From Persicitalea sp964500445 (GTDB lineage: Bacteria; Bacteroidota; Bacteroidia; Cytophagales; Spirosomataceae): a DNA stretch of 64,000 nucleotides. The stretch covers positions 1 to 64,000 of the forward strand of contig CAZCOG010000020.1 of NCBI GenBank assembly GCA_964500445.1, read 5' to 3'. Numbering within the stretch: the stretch's first letter is position 1; each line of letters opens with the position of its first letter. Below the pieces are notes generated by a model that was not told the origin of the DNA, did no database searches, and was given only the letters and a program-made list of their open reading frames with translations. Positions 37,077 to 46,240 of the stretch are shown piece by piece. The translations under genes were made by a program, and so were the position numbers.

Positions 37077-38501
37077 TTGTTATTTAAAGACCTCGCCCTC
37101 CACGGGGCTATTCTCGAAGCCGTGGACGCCATGAATTTCAGCCAGCCCACGCCCATTCAGGAGCTGGCCATCCCCCCCATCCTCGAAGGCAAAGACCTCA
37201 TCGGCTGCGCCCAGACCGGCACCGGCAAAACGGCGGCCTACCTCATCCCTACCCTCGACTACATCACGCAGAATCCGCAGGAGAAGGTCACGGCGCTCAT
37301 CATCGTGCCTACGCGCGAGCTGGCGACGCAGATCGACGGACAGGTGCAGGGGCTGGGGTACTTTTGTAACGCCACGAGCATCGCCGTCTATGGCGGCACC
37401 AAGGGACCGGAGTGGGACCAGCAACGCCGCGCCCTGGAAGAAGGCGCCGATATCATCATCGCCACGCCGGGACGACTGATCGCCCACATGCAACTCGGTT
37501 ACGTGGATTTCAGCGCGATTAAGTTCCTGATTCTCGACGAGGCCGACCGGATGCTCGACATGGGTTTCCTGGGCGACATCATGGCCATTATGAAGTCGGT
37601 ACCCGAAGCACGGCAGACGCTGATGTTTTCGGCAACGATGCCGCCCAAAATCGCGCAGTTGGCCAAAAAGATCATGCACGATCCCGCCGAAGTGCAACTA
37701 TCGGTTTCAAAACCCGCCGCCGGCATCGACCAGCAGTTTTACATGGCCAGCGACAGTCAGAAACTACCTCTGCTGATTCATCTGCTCAAAAGTGCCGACA
37801 ATCCCAGCATGGTGCTGTTCACGTCACGGCGCTCCTCCGTGGACTCCATCGTGCGCGCCCTGCGGCGCAAAGGCTTCAAAGCGGAGGGTATTTCGTCGGA
37901 CTCGGAGCAGGCGCAGCGCGAGGTAGTACTGCGCGATTTCAAGAACCGCGCTTTCCCGATTCTGGTAGCCACCGACGTACTCTCGCGCGGCATCGACATC
38001 GACAACCTCAGCCACGTAGTCAACTACGACTTACCCCGCGACCCGGAGGACTACGTACACCGGATTGGTCGTACGGCCCGCGCCGAGTCGGAAGGCACGG
38101 CGATCACTTTCCTGGGTGCGGATGACAAGCGTGGTGTGCAGGGCATCGAGCGACTGCTTGAACGCAGCGTCAACATCATCATCATGACCGATGAACTGGG
38201 ACTGGGTCCAGCGCCCGTTTTCGGAGACCGTGGCAGTGGCAATGACCGCTCGCGGGGACGAGGTAGTTCCAATCAGCGGAAACGGGGCGGTAGCTCAAAG
38301 CGTGGCACCGACTCACGACGGCGCGAAGGCTCAGCTTCGGTTTCGCCAGGTACTTCCAGCAGCAGTGCAACTGTCGCCACGCCGGGCGTGGATACGCCGA
38401 CCAATAGTACCTCTGAACCCGGAAGTGAAAGAAAACGGCGCCGCAAGCCCCGTAACAAAAGGAAATCGCCGCGTGCCGATCAGAACCCAACCACCGAGTA
38501 A
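37077..38501 (+). CDS. DEAD-box ATP-dependent RNA helicase
   Basis: 474 residues. The TTG start at 37077 keeps the Q-motif region complete (LFKDLALHGAILEAV, then FSQPTPIQELAIP); the next in-frame ATG would cut into it. Motifs in order: I AQTGTGKTAAY, Ia PTRELA, Ib TPGR, II DEAD (LILDEADRMLDMGF), III SAT, IV MVLFTSRR, V ATDVLSRGIDID, VI HRIGRTAR. The C-terminal tail from about residue 385 is Arg/Gly/Ser-rich and ends in lysines, an RNA-binding extension like RhlE-type helicases. Likely roles are ribosome assembly and RNA turnover, including in the cold. The DUF1361 gene starts within its last 30 bases. Confidence 0.93.
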   Translation: MLFKDLALHGAILEAVDAMNFSQPTPIQELAIPPILEGKDLIGCAQTGTGKTAAYLIPTLDYITQNPQEKVTALIIVPTRELATQIDGQVQGLGYFCNATSIAVYGGTKGPEWDQQRRALEEGADIIIATPGRLIAHMQLGYVDFSAIKFLILDEADRMLDMGFLGDIMAIMKSVPEARQTLMFSATMPPKIAQLAKKIMHDPAEVQLSVSKPAAGIDQQFYMASDSQKLPLLIHLLKSADNPSMVLFTSRRSSVDSIVRALRRKGFKAEGISSDSEQAQREVVLRDFKNRAFPILVATDVLSRGIDIDNLSHVVNYDLPRDPEDYVHRIGRTARAESEGTAITFLGADDKRGVQGIERLLERSVNIIIMTDELGLGPAPVFGDRGSGNDRSRGRGSSNQRKRGGSSKRGTDSRRREGSASVSPGTSSSSATVATPGVDTPTNSTSEPGSERKRRRKPRNKRKSPRADQNPTTE

Positions 38502-39174
38502 GCCTTTTCTTTCGCTTGCGACCTTCCTCCCGCTTCTGCTGTTGGCGGGATTGAGCCTGTTAGCCCTGGGCTTTCACCTGATTCGTATTCGCTTCAGCGA
38601 AGCCGTCGATTTTTCACTCGACTGGAACCTCTTCCTGAGCTGGATTCCTCTGCTGATCGCCTTCCTGGCCCGCACCGTTTCGAAACGCTTCGGACAACTT
38701 CCCATCGTGATTGCTCTGCTAAGCGTGTTTTGGCTCATCTTTTTTCCCAACGCGCCTTACATGGTCACCGACCTGGTACATTTATCAGTCGACTATAACC
38801 GTGACCTCACCTGGCACGATGCCATCATGCTTTTTTACTACGCCCAGATCAGTCTGATCAACGGACTGGTGTCGCTCTACTGGATGCACGGTTCCTGGCG
38901 GCGCACCTATTCCAAAAACATCGGGCTGGCCCTACTGCTAATCAGCTTCCCATTGGGTGGTTTTGGCGTGTTTTTGGGTCGCATCGTGCGGTTGAACAGC
39001 TGGGATATTTTGCACGATACTCAATCATTTTTCGACGATATATGGAGTAGCGTGTATGACCGCACCGCCCTGCTGTTGAGTGTGGAGTTTGGGTTATTAC
39101 TCGGAACGCTTTACTTTGTCCTTTGGGTATTGCTGCGCTACCGCACCCGCTGGCTCGAACGGTCAGCCCGCTAG
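38473..39174 (+). CDS. DUF1361 multi-pass membrane protein
   Basis: 233 residues from a GTG at 38473, which overlaps the helicase end by 29 bases. The open frame extends to 38191, but that part is a shadow of the helicase tail. The protein has about six membrane segments, with WNLFLSWIPLLIAFLART, FWLIFFPNAPYMVTDLVHL and ISFPLGGFGVFLGRIVRLNSWD, all DUF1361 signatures. The family is common in Bacteroidota and Firmicutes and has no established function. The overlap suggests translational coupling with the helicase. Confidence 0.82.
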   Translation: MPIRTQPPSKPFLSLATFLPLLLLAGLSLLALGFHLIRIRFSEAVDFSLDWNLFLSWIPLLIAFLARTVSKRFGQLPIVIALLSVFWLIFFPNAPYMVTDLVHLSVDYNRDLTWHDAIMLFYYAQISLINGLVSLYWMHGSWRRTYSKNIGLALLLISFPLGGFGVFLGRIVRLNSWDILHDTQSFFDDIWSSVYDRTALLLSVEFGLLLGTLYFVLWVLLRYRTRWLERSAR

Positions 39175-39203
39175 TCTTTCACTGACGCTACATCGTATTT
39201 TGG

Positions 39204-39911
39204 ATGAAAAAACTGCTGTTTTTACTTCTTGTCCTGGGTACTTCTCCCCTGCTGGCGCAGCCCGAAATAATCCACCAGAACCTTTTTTGGCTTCGCTACT
39301 ATAACATTCTGAATTTCAATCAGAAATGGAGTTTACATACCGAACTGGACACTCGCCACTTTTTTGCCAATAGTGTCCAGAACCAATTTATTTCCCACCT
39401 GCATTTTGTCTATAAGCCTACGAACGCCTGGCTCCTGGGGGGCGGCCTGACTTATTCATCGCAACGCCCGCAAATGCCCGATACCAGACCCCGTACCTCC
39501 ACGCCGGAGTTCCGAATCTGGCAGGAGGCAGCTTACACTTTTCCTCTGTCGGCGCAGTTGGCACTGAGTGGGCGCCTGCGCACCGAAGAGCGTTTCCTCT
39601 CCAACCACCCGGGCTGGTTCGATAGCGATAATCGCTTTATTTTCCGGCATCGCTACCGGGCGCAGCTAGCTTATTTATTGAAAGAAAAGAACCTGGCTTT
39701 CCGGCTGTCGGACGAAGCTTTTATGAATGATTTTCACCAGAATCTGTTTGATCAGAACCGAATATTCGTATCGGTGGAAAAACGCTTCAATCCTGTTCTG
39801 GCTGTTGAAATTGGCTACATGAATGTCCGGCAACTGGGCCGGAGCGCTCAGCGGTTGTATCACCGCGACAACGTCCGTTTTACTCTGATGCATACCCTGC
39901 GACCTCTGTAA
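39204..39911 (+). CDS. DUF2490 outer-membrane-type protein
   Basis: 235 residues with a signal peptide (MKKLLFLLLVLGTSPLLAQ). The rest alternates short amphipathic beta-strands (WSLHTELDTRHFF, HLHFVYKPTNAWLLGGGLTY, LSGRLRTEERFL, FRHRYRAQLAYLL, VEIGYMNVRQ) and ends in an aromatic/Leu-rich strand, FTLMHTLRPL, fitting an outer-membrane barrel. It matches the DUF2490 family; function unknown. It follows the DUF1361 gene by 29 bases and may be in the same transcript. Confidence 0.82.
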   Translation: MKKLLFLLLVLGTSPLLAQPEIIHQNLFWLRYYNILNFNQKWSLHTELDTRHFFANSVQNQFISHLHFVYKPTNAWLLGGGLTYSSQRPQMPDTRPRTSTPEFRIWQEAAYTFPLSAQLALSGRLRTEERFLSNHPGWFDSDNRFIFRHRYRAQLAYLLKEKNLAFRLSDEAFMNDFHQNLFDQNRIFVSVEKRFNPVLAVEIGYMNVRQLGRSAQRLYHRDNVRFTLMHTLRPL

Positions 39912-40032
39912 TCTTCACAAAAAATTTCGGCTTGTTTTTTATATCTGCCGATTAAAAATTAGCCTACATTTACCGCAATTTCGGACAGGCTTTCCCGTTT
40001 TCTGAGCTGCAACACGAATTCCCTTACCAACT

Positions 40033-40476
40033 ATGAGAATGCTTGCCCTGCTGTCGGTCTTATTCTTTTTCCGTCCTGCCGACACCAATACTATTTCCGA
40101 CCAGATCGTGGGCCGCTGGATGTCGGAACAAAAAGACTTAGCCGTAGAAGTCTATAAAGTTAAGGATCATTACGCCGGCAAGGTAGTGTGGTTCGATTGC
40201 AGCAAGCCCGGCACGCCCCCCATGGCCCAACATTTTGATACCGAGAATCCCAATCCCAAGCTTCGCAGCCGCCCCTGGCTGGGTATGAACGTACTGAATG
40301 ATCTAAAATTCAACGGTACCGACGAGTGGAACAGCGGCACGGTCTACGATCCCAACTCGGGCCGGACGTACCGCACCGTGGTCAGAATGGCGTCTTCCAA
40401 ATCCATCGTTGTGCGCGGCTATTGGGGCATCGAGCTGCTGGGCAAGAATATGCGTTTCAATAAAGTGGCTAATTGA
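40033..40476 (+). CDS. DUF2147 secreted protein
   Basis: 147 residues. A short hydrophobic N-terminus (MRMLALLSVLFFFRPAD) resembles a signal peptide. The body fits DUF2147: IVGRWMSEQKDLAVEVYK, HYAGKVVWFD, LGMNVLNDLKFNGTDEWNSGTVYDPNSGRTYRTVVRM and RGYWGIELLGK. Known relatives form a lipocalin-like barrel; the ligand is not established. Single gene, preceded by about 120 bases of A+T-rich spacer. Confidence 0.85.
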   Translation: MRMLALLSVLFFFRPADTNTISDQIVGRWMSEQKDLAVEVYKVKDHYAGKVVWFDCSKPGTPPMAQHFDTENPNPKLRSRPWLGMNVLNDLKFNGTDEWNSGTVYDPNSGRTYRTVVRMASSKSIVVRGYWGIELLGKNMRFNKVAN

Positions 40477-40617
40477 AGTCATATCATTTCTTCCGAAAAG
40501 ACGAGAGTTTTGCCCCCCGATTATTCCTGTATTGCGTGATTCAGTTGGGGTTTGTTTGGTAGTTGTGTATGTTTGGTGAGAATTGTATCATTCTTCCAAA
40601 CCCTCAACCGTCTCTTC

Positions 40618-41511
40618 ATGCAACTCGTTATCGAAAACCTCGACAAGGTGTACCCCAACGGAGTTCACGCCCTCAACGACGTCAACCTCACCATCAATCA
40701 GGGCATGTTCGGGTTGCTTGGTCCCAACGGCGCGGGCAAGTCCTCGCTCATGCGCACCATCGCTACTTTGCAGGAACCCGACAGCGGTTCGATCAAGTTG
40801 GGTGACATTGATGTACTGATTCAGAAGGACGAAGTCCGCAAAACGCTTGGTTATTTACCGCAGGAATTCGGCGTGTATCCCAAAGTCGATGCCGAAACGC
40901 TGCTCGACCATCTGGCGGTACTGAAAGGCATCACCAAACGCAGTGAGCGGAAGGAAACGGTGAAAGCCCTCCTGCAAAAAACCAACCTCTACGATGCCCG
41001 CAAGAAAAACCTGGGCGGCTACTCAGGCGGTATGAAGCAGCGGTTCGGTATCGCGCAGGCGCTGCTGGCCAATCCCCAACTCATCATCGTGGACGAACCC
41101 ACGGCGGGCCTCGACCCCGCCGAGCGCAACCGCTTCCTGAACCTGCTGAGCGAACTGGGCGAAAATACCATCGTAATCCTGTCGACCCACATCGTGGACG
41201 ACGTGAAAGAACTCTGCTCCGACATGGCGATTTTCAATCAGGGACAGGTACTTTACCACGGAAGTCCGCAAAAAGCCCTCGGGGCCATTGTGGGTAAAAT
41301 ATGGGAAAAGCGTGTGCCCAAGGCTGATCTGGAAACACTGCGCACAACCCATACGGTCATTTCCGAAAAACTAGTGGGCGGCATGCCCGTCGTCCATGTT
41401 CTGGCCGATACTAACCCCGGCGAAGGTTTTGAACCCATCGAGGGTGATCTGGAAGATGTGTACTTCTCTTACATTTTTAGTAGCAAAGGAGCAGAGCTTC
41501 AAAGTACCTGA
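40618..41511 (+). CDS. ABC transporter ATP-binding protein
   Basis: 297 residues from the ATG at 40618 (MQLVIENLDKVYPNGVHAL), the normal start of an ABC domain; the frame extends 66 bases upstream without conserved sequence. Walker A GPNGAGKSS, Q-loop PQEFGVYP, signature YSGGMKQR, Walker B LIIVDEPTAGLD and the H-loop in STHIVDD are all intact. The last 80 residues form an extra C-terminal domain as in ABC-2 type exporters (NatA/CcmA-like). Its partner is the permease/peptidase fusion 90 bases downstream; together they make a complete transporter. Confidence 0.93.
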   Translation: MQLVIENLDKVYPNGVHALNDVNLTINQGMFGLLGPNGAGKSSLMRTIATLQEPDSGSIKLGDIDVLIQKDEVRKTLGYLPQEFGVYPKVDAETLLDHLAVLKGITKRSERKETVKALLQKTNLYDARKKNLGGYSGGMKQRFGIAQALLANPQLIIVDEPTAGLDPAERNRFLNLLSELGENTIVILSTHIVDDVKELCSDMAIFNQGQVLYHGSPQKALGAIVGKIWEKRVPKADLETLRTTHTVISEKLVGGMPVVHVLADTNPGEGFEPIEGDLEDVYFSYIFSSKGAELQST

Positions 41512-41601
41512 GTGGATTGGTACTGCACCTCAATGTGTATCTACTGTTAACAACACACTGGAACTCTGTCTCTTTGGAACTTTGAAATTACCTGTCCTCC
41601 C

Positions 41602-44600
41602 ATGCTACTAGAAATCATCCGCTTCGAGCTAAACTACCGCAAGAAACGCCCGGCGACGTACATTTACTTCGCCATCATTTTCCTGCTTTGTTTCTTTTAC
41701 GCCACCTCCAAGTACGTCGTCATCGGTGGCGGAGCGGGCGGGCAATTGAAAGAAAACTCGCCCTATAACATCGCTCAGGTCATGGCCATCATGACGTACG
41801 CGATGACATTCATCACTTCGGCCATGATGGGCGTTCCGATCCTGCGCGACTTTGAGCACAAGACCGAGTCGCTCATGTTCAGCACGCCGGTTTCCAAGTT
41901 TGATTACCTGTTCGGGCGATTCATTGGTTCTTTTATCGTGACGGTACTTATTTTCTGCGCGGTTTGGCTGGCGCTGATGCTGGGCTTTGCCGTGGGCAAG
42001 CACTTACCCTGGGAGCCTTCGTGGTACGCTAAGGAATTGTTGCCGTTCAATTTCTGGCACTATATACAACCATTCCTGATCCTGGCGCTTACTAACCTTT
42101 TCATTCAGGCGGCCATTTACTTCGCCGCCGGAACCCTCAGCCGCCAGACGATCGTCATTTATTTACAGGGCATTGTGCTGCTGGTACTTTACCAAATCGC
42201 CGGCACCATACTGGGCGACATAGAGAACAAGCCCCTGGCGGCCATGCTCGATCCCTTTGGCTTCCAGGCGTTCGACAATTACACGGAATACTGGACGCCC
42301 GCCCAGAAAAATACGCAACTGGTACCTTTGCAGGGTGTTTTGCTCTGGAACCGACTGCTGTGGATGGGCGTGGCCGTGCTGATTCTGGCAGGAACCTACT
42401 TTGGATTCAGTTTCAGCGTAGTGCGCAAAAGCTGGCGCAAGGCGAAGGCCGCCGTAGCCGAGAAAGTACGTTTCAACCCCGAGAGCATCCGCATTCCGGT
42501 AGTACAGCAAATTCTCACTTCGGGCAGTTACCTGAAAATGATGTGGAAGCAGGCGATTTTCTACGCCAAAACTACCATGAAAGACGTGCCTTTTATCGGT
42601 ATCGTGGGCGTAGGGTTGATTAACCTGATTGTCAGTGCTTTTTATTTTGGCAAGATGTACGGCACGAGTTCGTATCCGGTCACGGCCAACGTGCTGGGTT
42701 TACTCGGCGAGTTCGATATTTTCTTCTTTGTTATTATTGTTTTTTACTCCGGCGAACTCATCTGGCGGGAGCGGGCAGTCAACATGAATCTCATCATGGA
42801 CGCCCTGCCTATTCCCGACTGGGTCAATCTCGCGGCTAAGTTTATCGCCATGTTGCTGCTTTACATGGGCATTCTGTTGGTACTTATTCTGATGGGCATG
42901 GCCGTCCAAACCGCGATGGGGTACTACAACTATGAGATTGGATTGTACTTCAAAAGCCTCTTTACCTCCACGATGTCGTTTTTGGTAGCCTATACCCTGC
43001 TGGCCTTTTTCGTGCAGGTGATGGCCAACAGCAAATTTGTCGGCTATGCGCTGATGTTCCTGTTCTTCATCGTTATGATTACGATGGGAGCCATGGGCTT
43101 TCAACATCCACTCATCATGTTTAACAGCGGTAGCCTGGGCGACTATTCCGATATGAACCAATTTGGTCACTTCTTCGCCCGTTTTTCCTGGTTGAAACTT
43201 TACTGGTTCGGTTTCGTGGCAGTCTTATTTGTGTTGGCGGTCGTTTTCGCGGTGCGTGGTACCGACAGTATTTTGAAAACCCGGCTGCGTTTGGGCCGCA
43301 ACCGGCTTACCCGGCCCATTCTTGTCACGGCTTTCGCGGCGCTGATTTTGACGATCGGGACGGGCTTTTTTGTGTATTACAATACCAACAAACTCAACAA
43401 CTACTATACTTCGGAGGAACAGGAACAGCGGCAGGTAGACTACGAGAAGACGTTGAAGCATTACGAGCGCGTCCCGCAGCCCAAAATCGTGGAGTCTAAT
43501 TTGAAAGTCGAGATTTATCCCTCGACCCGCGACTTTACCGCCGAAGGTTTTTATTGGCTCAAAAACAAAACGGACCAGTCCCAAGCCGATGTTCACATTC
43601 AGGAGGCAATTCAGAATGACGTCGAAACGGATTACCTGCGCTTTGGCAACGGTGGCGCCAAGGTAAACAAAGAGTGGAAAAAGTTTGGCTACACGATTTA
43701 CCGCCTGGCCAGGCCACTCGCTCCCGGCGACTCGGTGAAGATGGATTTCAAGGTCAGTTTCACCACCAAAGGATTTACCTCCGGTGGCGGCAATACCGAC
43801 ATTGTCAATAATGGCACCTTTTTCAATAATGGCTATTTCCCGTCGCTGGGCTACGAAGAAGGCGGCGAACTGAGCAGTGACGATTTGCGCCGCAAGTACA
43901 AACTACCCGAAAAAGAGCGCATGATGGAGCAGGACGACCCGCGCGGGCTGAGCCAGAACCTCTTCGGCGACGACGCTGACTACATCCGTTTCAAGATGGT
44001 AATTGGTACTGCCACAGACCAAACCGCCATTGCACCCGGCTACCTGAAAAAAGAATGGACGGAAAACGGACGAAGGTACTTCGACTACGAAATGGATGTG
44101 CCGATGGTCAATTTTTATTCTATCGTCTCGGCTCGCTACGAGGTAAAGCGCGATGTTTGGAAAAACTCCAACGGTCAGCCCGTGAAGCTGGAAATCTATT
44201 ACAACAAAGGCCACGAGTACAACCTCGACAAGATGATGACGTCGATGAAGAAGGCGCTCACCTACTATTCCAAAAACTTTGCGCCCTACCAGTTCCGGCA
44301 GATGCGCATTATGGAGTTTCCGCGCTACGCCAGTTTCGCGCAGTCATTCGCCAACACGGTACCTTTCTCGGAAGGCATCGGCTTTATCCAGAAAATCAGC
44401 GATCCCGACGAAGACCTCGACATGCCTTACTACGTGACCGCCCACGAGGTAGCACACCAGTGGTGGGGCCATCAGGTGCCGGAGGCTAACGTGAAAGGCA
44501 ACGCCATGCTTTCGGAGTCGCAGTCGCAGTACTCGGCGCTGATGGTGATGAAGCACAGTTTCCCGCCCGAAATCATGCAGAAGTTTTTGAAATACGAAAT

Positions 44601-45255
44601 GGATAGTTACCTGGGCGGGCGCTCCGGCGAAACCAAAAAAGAACAACCAATGGCCCTCACCGAAGGGCAGCAGTATATTCATTACCGCAAAGCGTCGGTA
44701 ATCATGTACGCTTTGCAGGACTACATCGGCGAAGATAAGGTGAACGCCGCGCTGCGGAAGTTTCTGGCAGAGTGGAAGTACCCCGGACCCGATTCGAAGA
44801 ATAAGCGCTACCCCACGAGCCGCGACCTGATCGGCTATTTCCGCGCCGAAACACCCGATTCGTTGAAGTACCTGATCAACGACTGGTTCGAAACCATCAC
44901 GCTCTACGAAAACAAGGCCACCGAAGCGACTTACGTCAGGAAGAACGATAAACAATATGAAGTGACGCTGAAATTTACGTCTGAGATGTTCCGCGCCGAT
45001 AGCGCGGGCAACGAACGCCCGCTCCCGCTCAACACGCAGTGGTTCGACGTAGGGGTGTATGGAAAAAACAAAGACGGTGAAGACAAACTCCTGTACTTAC
45101 AAAAACACAAAGTGACGAAGCAGGAGAACACCGTGAAAGTACTGGTGAATGAAAAGCCGACGAAAGCGGGCGTCGACCCGATCAACAAGCTCATCGACCG
45201 CCACCCGGATGACAATACGAAGTCGGTAAGTGAGGCGGGGAGCGAGAATTCTTAG
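41602..45255 (+). CDS. ABC-2 permease fused to M1-family aminopeptidase
   Basis: 1217 residues. The first 600 or so contain two sets of about six membrane segments with ABC-2 permease character (FELNYRKKRPATYIYF, PILRDFEHKTESLMFSTPVSKFDYLFGRF). The rest is a gluzincin M1 peptidase: the zinc motif HEVAH is at residues 948-952, and the third ligand is the Glu in NAMLSE 20 residues later, one residue further than in classical HExxH-x18-E enzymes but as in this subfamily. The exopeptidase GxMEN motif is not obvious. Cotranscribed with the ATPase upstream. The peptidase probably faces the periplasm and could process the exported peptide or take part in export; this is inference. Confidence 0.92.
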   Translation: MLLEIIRFELNYRKKRPATYIYFAIIFLLCFFYATSKYVVIGGGAGGQLKENSPYNIAQVMAIMTYAMTFITSAMMGVPILRDFEHKTESLMFSTPVSKFDYLFGRFIGSFIVTVLIFCAVWLALMLGFAVGKHLPWEPSWYAKELLPFNFWHYIQPFLILALTNLFIQAAIYFAAGTLSRQTIVIYLQGIVLLVLYQIAGTILGDIENKPLAAMLDPFGFQAFDNYTEYWTPAQKNTQLVPLQGVLLWNRLLWMGVAVLILAGTYFGFSFSVVRKSWRKAKAAVAEKVRFNPESIRIPVVQQILTSGSYLKMMWKQAIFYAKTTMKDVPFIGIVGVGLINLIVSAFYFGKMYGTSSYPVTANVLGLLGEFDIFFFVIIVFYSGELIWRERAVNMNLIMDALPIPDWVNLAAKFIAMLLLYMGILLVLILMGMAVQTAMGYYNYEIGLYFKSLFTSTMSFLVAYTLLAFFVQVMANSKFVGYALMFLFFIVMITMGAMGFQHPLIMFNSGSLGDYSDMNQFGHFFARFSWLKLYWFGFVAVLFVLAVVFAVRGTDSILKTRLRLGRNRLTRPILVTAFAALILTIGTGFFVYYNTNKLNNYYTSEEQEQRQVDYEKTLKHYERVPQPKIVESNLKVEIYPSTRDFTAEGFYWLKNKTDQSQADVHIQEAIQNDVETDYLRFGNGGAKVNKEWKKFGYTIYRLARPLAPGDSVKMDFKVSFTTKGFTSGGGNTDIVNNGTFFNNGYFPSLGYEEGGELSSDDLRRKYKLPEKERMMEQDDPRGLSQNLFGDDADYIRFKMVIGTATDQTAIAPGYLKKEWTENGRRYFDYEMDVPMVNFYSIVSARYEVKRDVWKNSNGQPVKLEIYYNKGHEYNLDKMMTSMKKALTYYSKNFAPYQFRQMRIMEFPRYASFAQSFANTVPFSEGIGFIQKISDPDEDLDMPYYVTAHEVAHQWWGHQVPEANVKGNAMLSESQSQYSALMVMKHSFPPEIMQKFLKYEMDSYLGGRSGETKKEQPMALTEGQQYIHYRKASVIMYALQDYIGEDKVNAALRKFLAEWKYPGPDSKNKRYPTSRDLIGYFRAETPDSLKYLINDWFETITLYENKATEATYVRKNDKQYEVTLKFTSEMFRADSAGNERPLPLNTQWFDVGVYGKNKDGEDKLLYLQKHKVTKQENTVKVLVNEKPTKAGVDPINKLIDRHPDDNTKSVSEAGSENS

Positions 45256-45272
45256 TTCTTAGTTGAAAAAGT

Positions 45273-45303
45273 AAAGCCCGGAGCTGTGGAGTTCTGGGCT
45301 TTT
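45273..45303. terminator. bidirectional intrinsic terminator
   Basis: AAAGCCCGGA pairs with TTCTGGGCTTT through ten pairs (one G-T), flanked by A-rich and T-rich runs. It lies between the converging fusion gene (ends 45255) and barrel gene (ends 45328). Confidence 0.82.
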
Positions 45304-45327
45304 TACTAAATGAAAGGTTTGAACCAC

Positions 45328-46005
45328 TCATATCCGCGCCTTCCCAAACCAATAGCCCGCTGTCAGGCCCAAACTACGATTGTAAAATGACCCGGCACCA
45401 ACTACAAGAGGTCCCGGACCGATTCCGGTCATGCCGTGACTATAATTGACCGCCAGAGAAATCCTTCTTATTTCTAACCCAACGACTCCAGCTAATCCGT
45501 AATCCATCCGGTTATAGGTATCTTGAGAATTACTGTTTTTAGGTCCAAATACAATCTTTTGGTTAAATCCTACTGACTGAGTACCAAAACTGGATTCACC
45601 CCCAAGGCCCGCCGCGGCGTACGGTCCCAAGCCTCCGAAAATTTTGCAGGTATTACTGACTTGCGACTTGTACAATACCAGCACCGGCAATTCAAGATAG
45701 TTGGGTCGGAAAGAGACCCGATAGTTTCCCGTTAATGTACCCTGCTGATTACGGAACTCCAACATAGAACTGAACCCTTTTGTGACATAAAGCAGAGCGG
45801 GTTGAACGGAGAAGTTCGGAGACAAGCTGATCTCTGCCTGCAAACCAGCCTGGTACCCCGGAAATGGGTCAAAATCGGCATCGCGTTGAAACTTGGCGTT
45901 TGAAGCATTCACGCCAGCCTTCACGCCAAATCGTACCTGAGCATCTGCGGGCTGGACAAAGAAAAACACGCCGAGTACCAGCGCGGGTAAGAGGGAATTT
46001 TTCAT
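45328..46005 (-). CDS. outer-membrane beta-barrel protein (PorT-like)
   Basis: 225 residues from the ATG at 46005, chosen because MKNSLLPALVLGVFFFVQPADAQ is a signal peptide; the open frame runs 90 bases further upstream without conserved content. The mature part opens with VRFGVKAGVNASNAKF and continues as short amphipathic strands (YQAGLQAEISLSPNFSVQPALLYVTKGF, YLELPVLVLYK, FGGLGPYAAAGLGG) to a final strand SLGLTAGYWFGKARI, the pattern of outer-membrane beta-barrel domain proteins common in Bacteroidota. Transported substrate, if any, unknown. Single gene. Confidence 0.85.
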   Translation of the reverse strand: MKNSLLPALVLGVFFFVQPADAQVRFGVKAGVNASNAKFQRDADFDPFPGYQAGLQAEISLSPNFSVQPALLYVTKGFSSMLEFRNQQGTLTGNYRVSFRPNYLELPVLVLYKSQVSNTCKIFGGLGPYAAAGLGGESSFGTQSVGFNQKIVFGPKNSNSQDTYNRMDYGLAGVVGLEIRRISLAVNYSHGMTGIGPGPLVVGAGSFYNRSLGLTAGYWFGKARI

Positions 46006-46240
46006 GGAGCGTAACTTTTGGTTCCTACCTGCTTCAACGAATGATTTATGTTTCCGATTGTCACTCTTTCGTTGCTTTTTTCTGTGGCAAGGCATTGGTC
46101 CAAAAATGACTGCTTGGGATTATGTCAGAAAATTCTTCTACCGAAAGTATTTATCCAGCAGCCCGAACTTTACAAGAATAGAAAGTAAGCTCACAAGGAA
46201 AGGGTTCGTCACTCAGTGCATTCAAAATCTATAACTTACA

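Noticed and set aside
38191..38472. Extension of the DUF1361 gene upstream into the helicase
   Set aside because: The extra residues are an out-of-frame shadow of the helicase RG-rich tail; conserved membrane sequence begins after the GTG at 38473.
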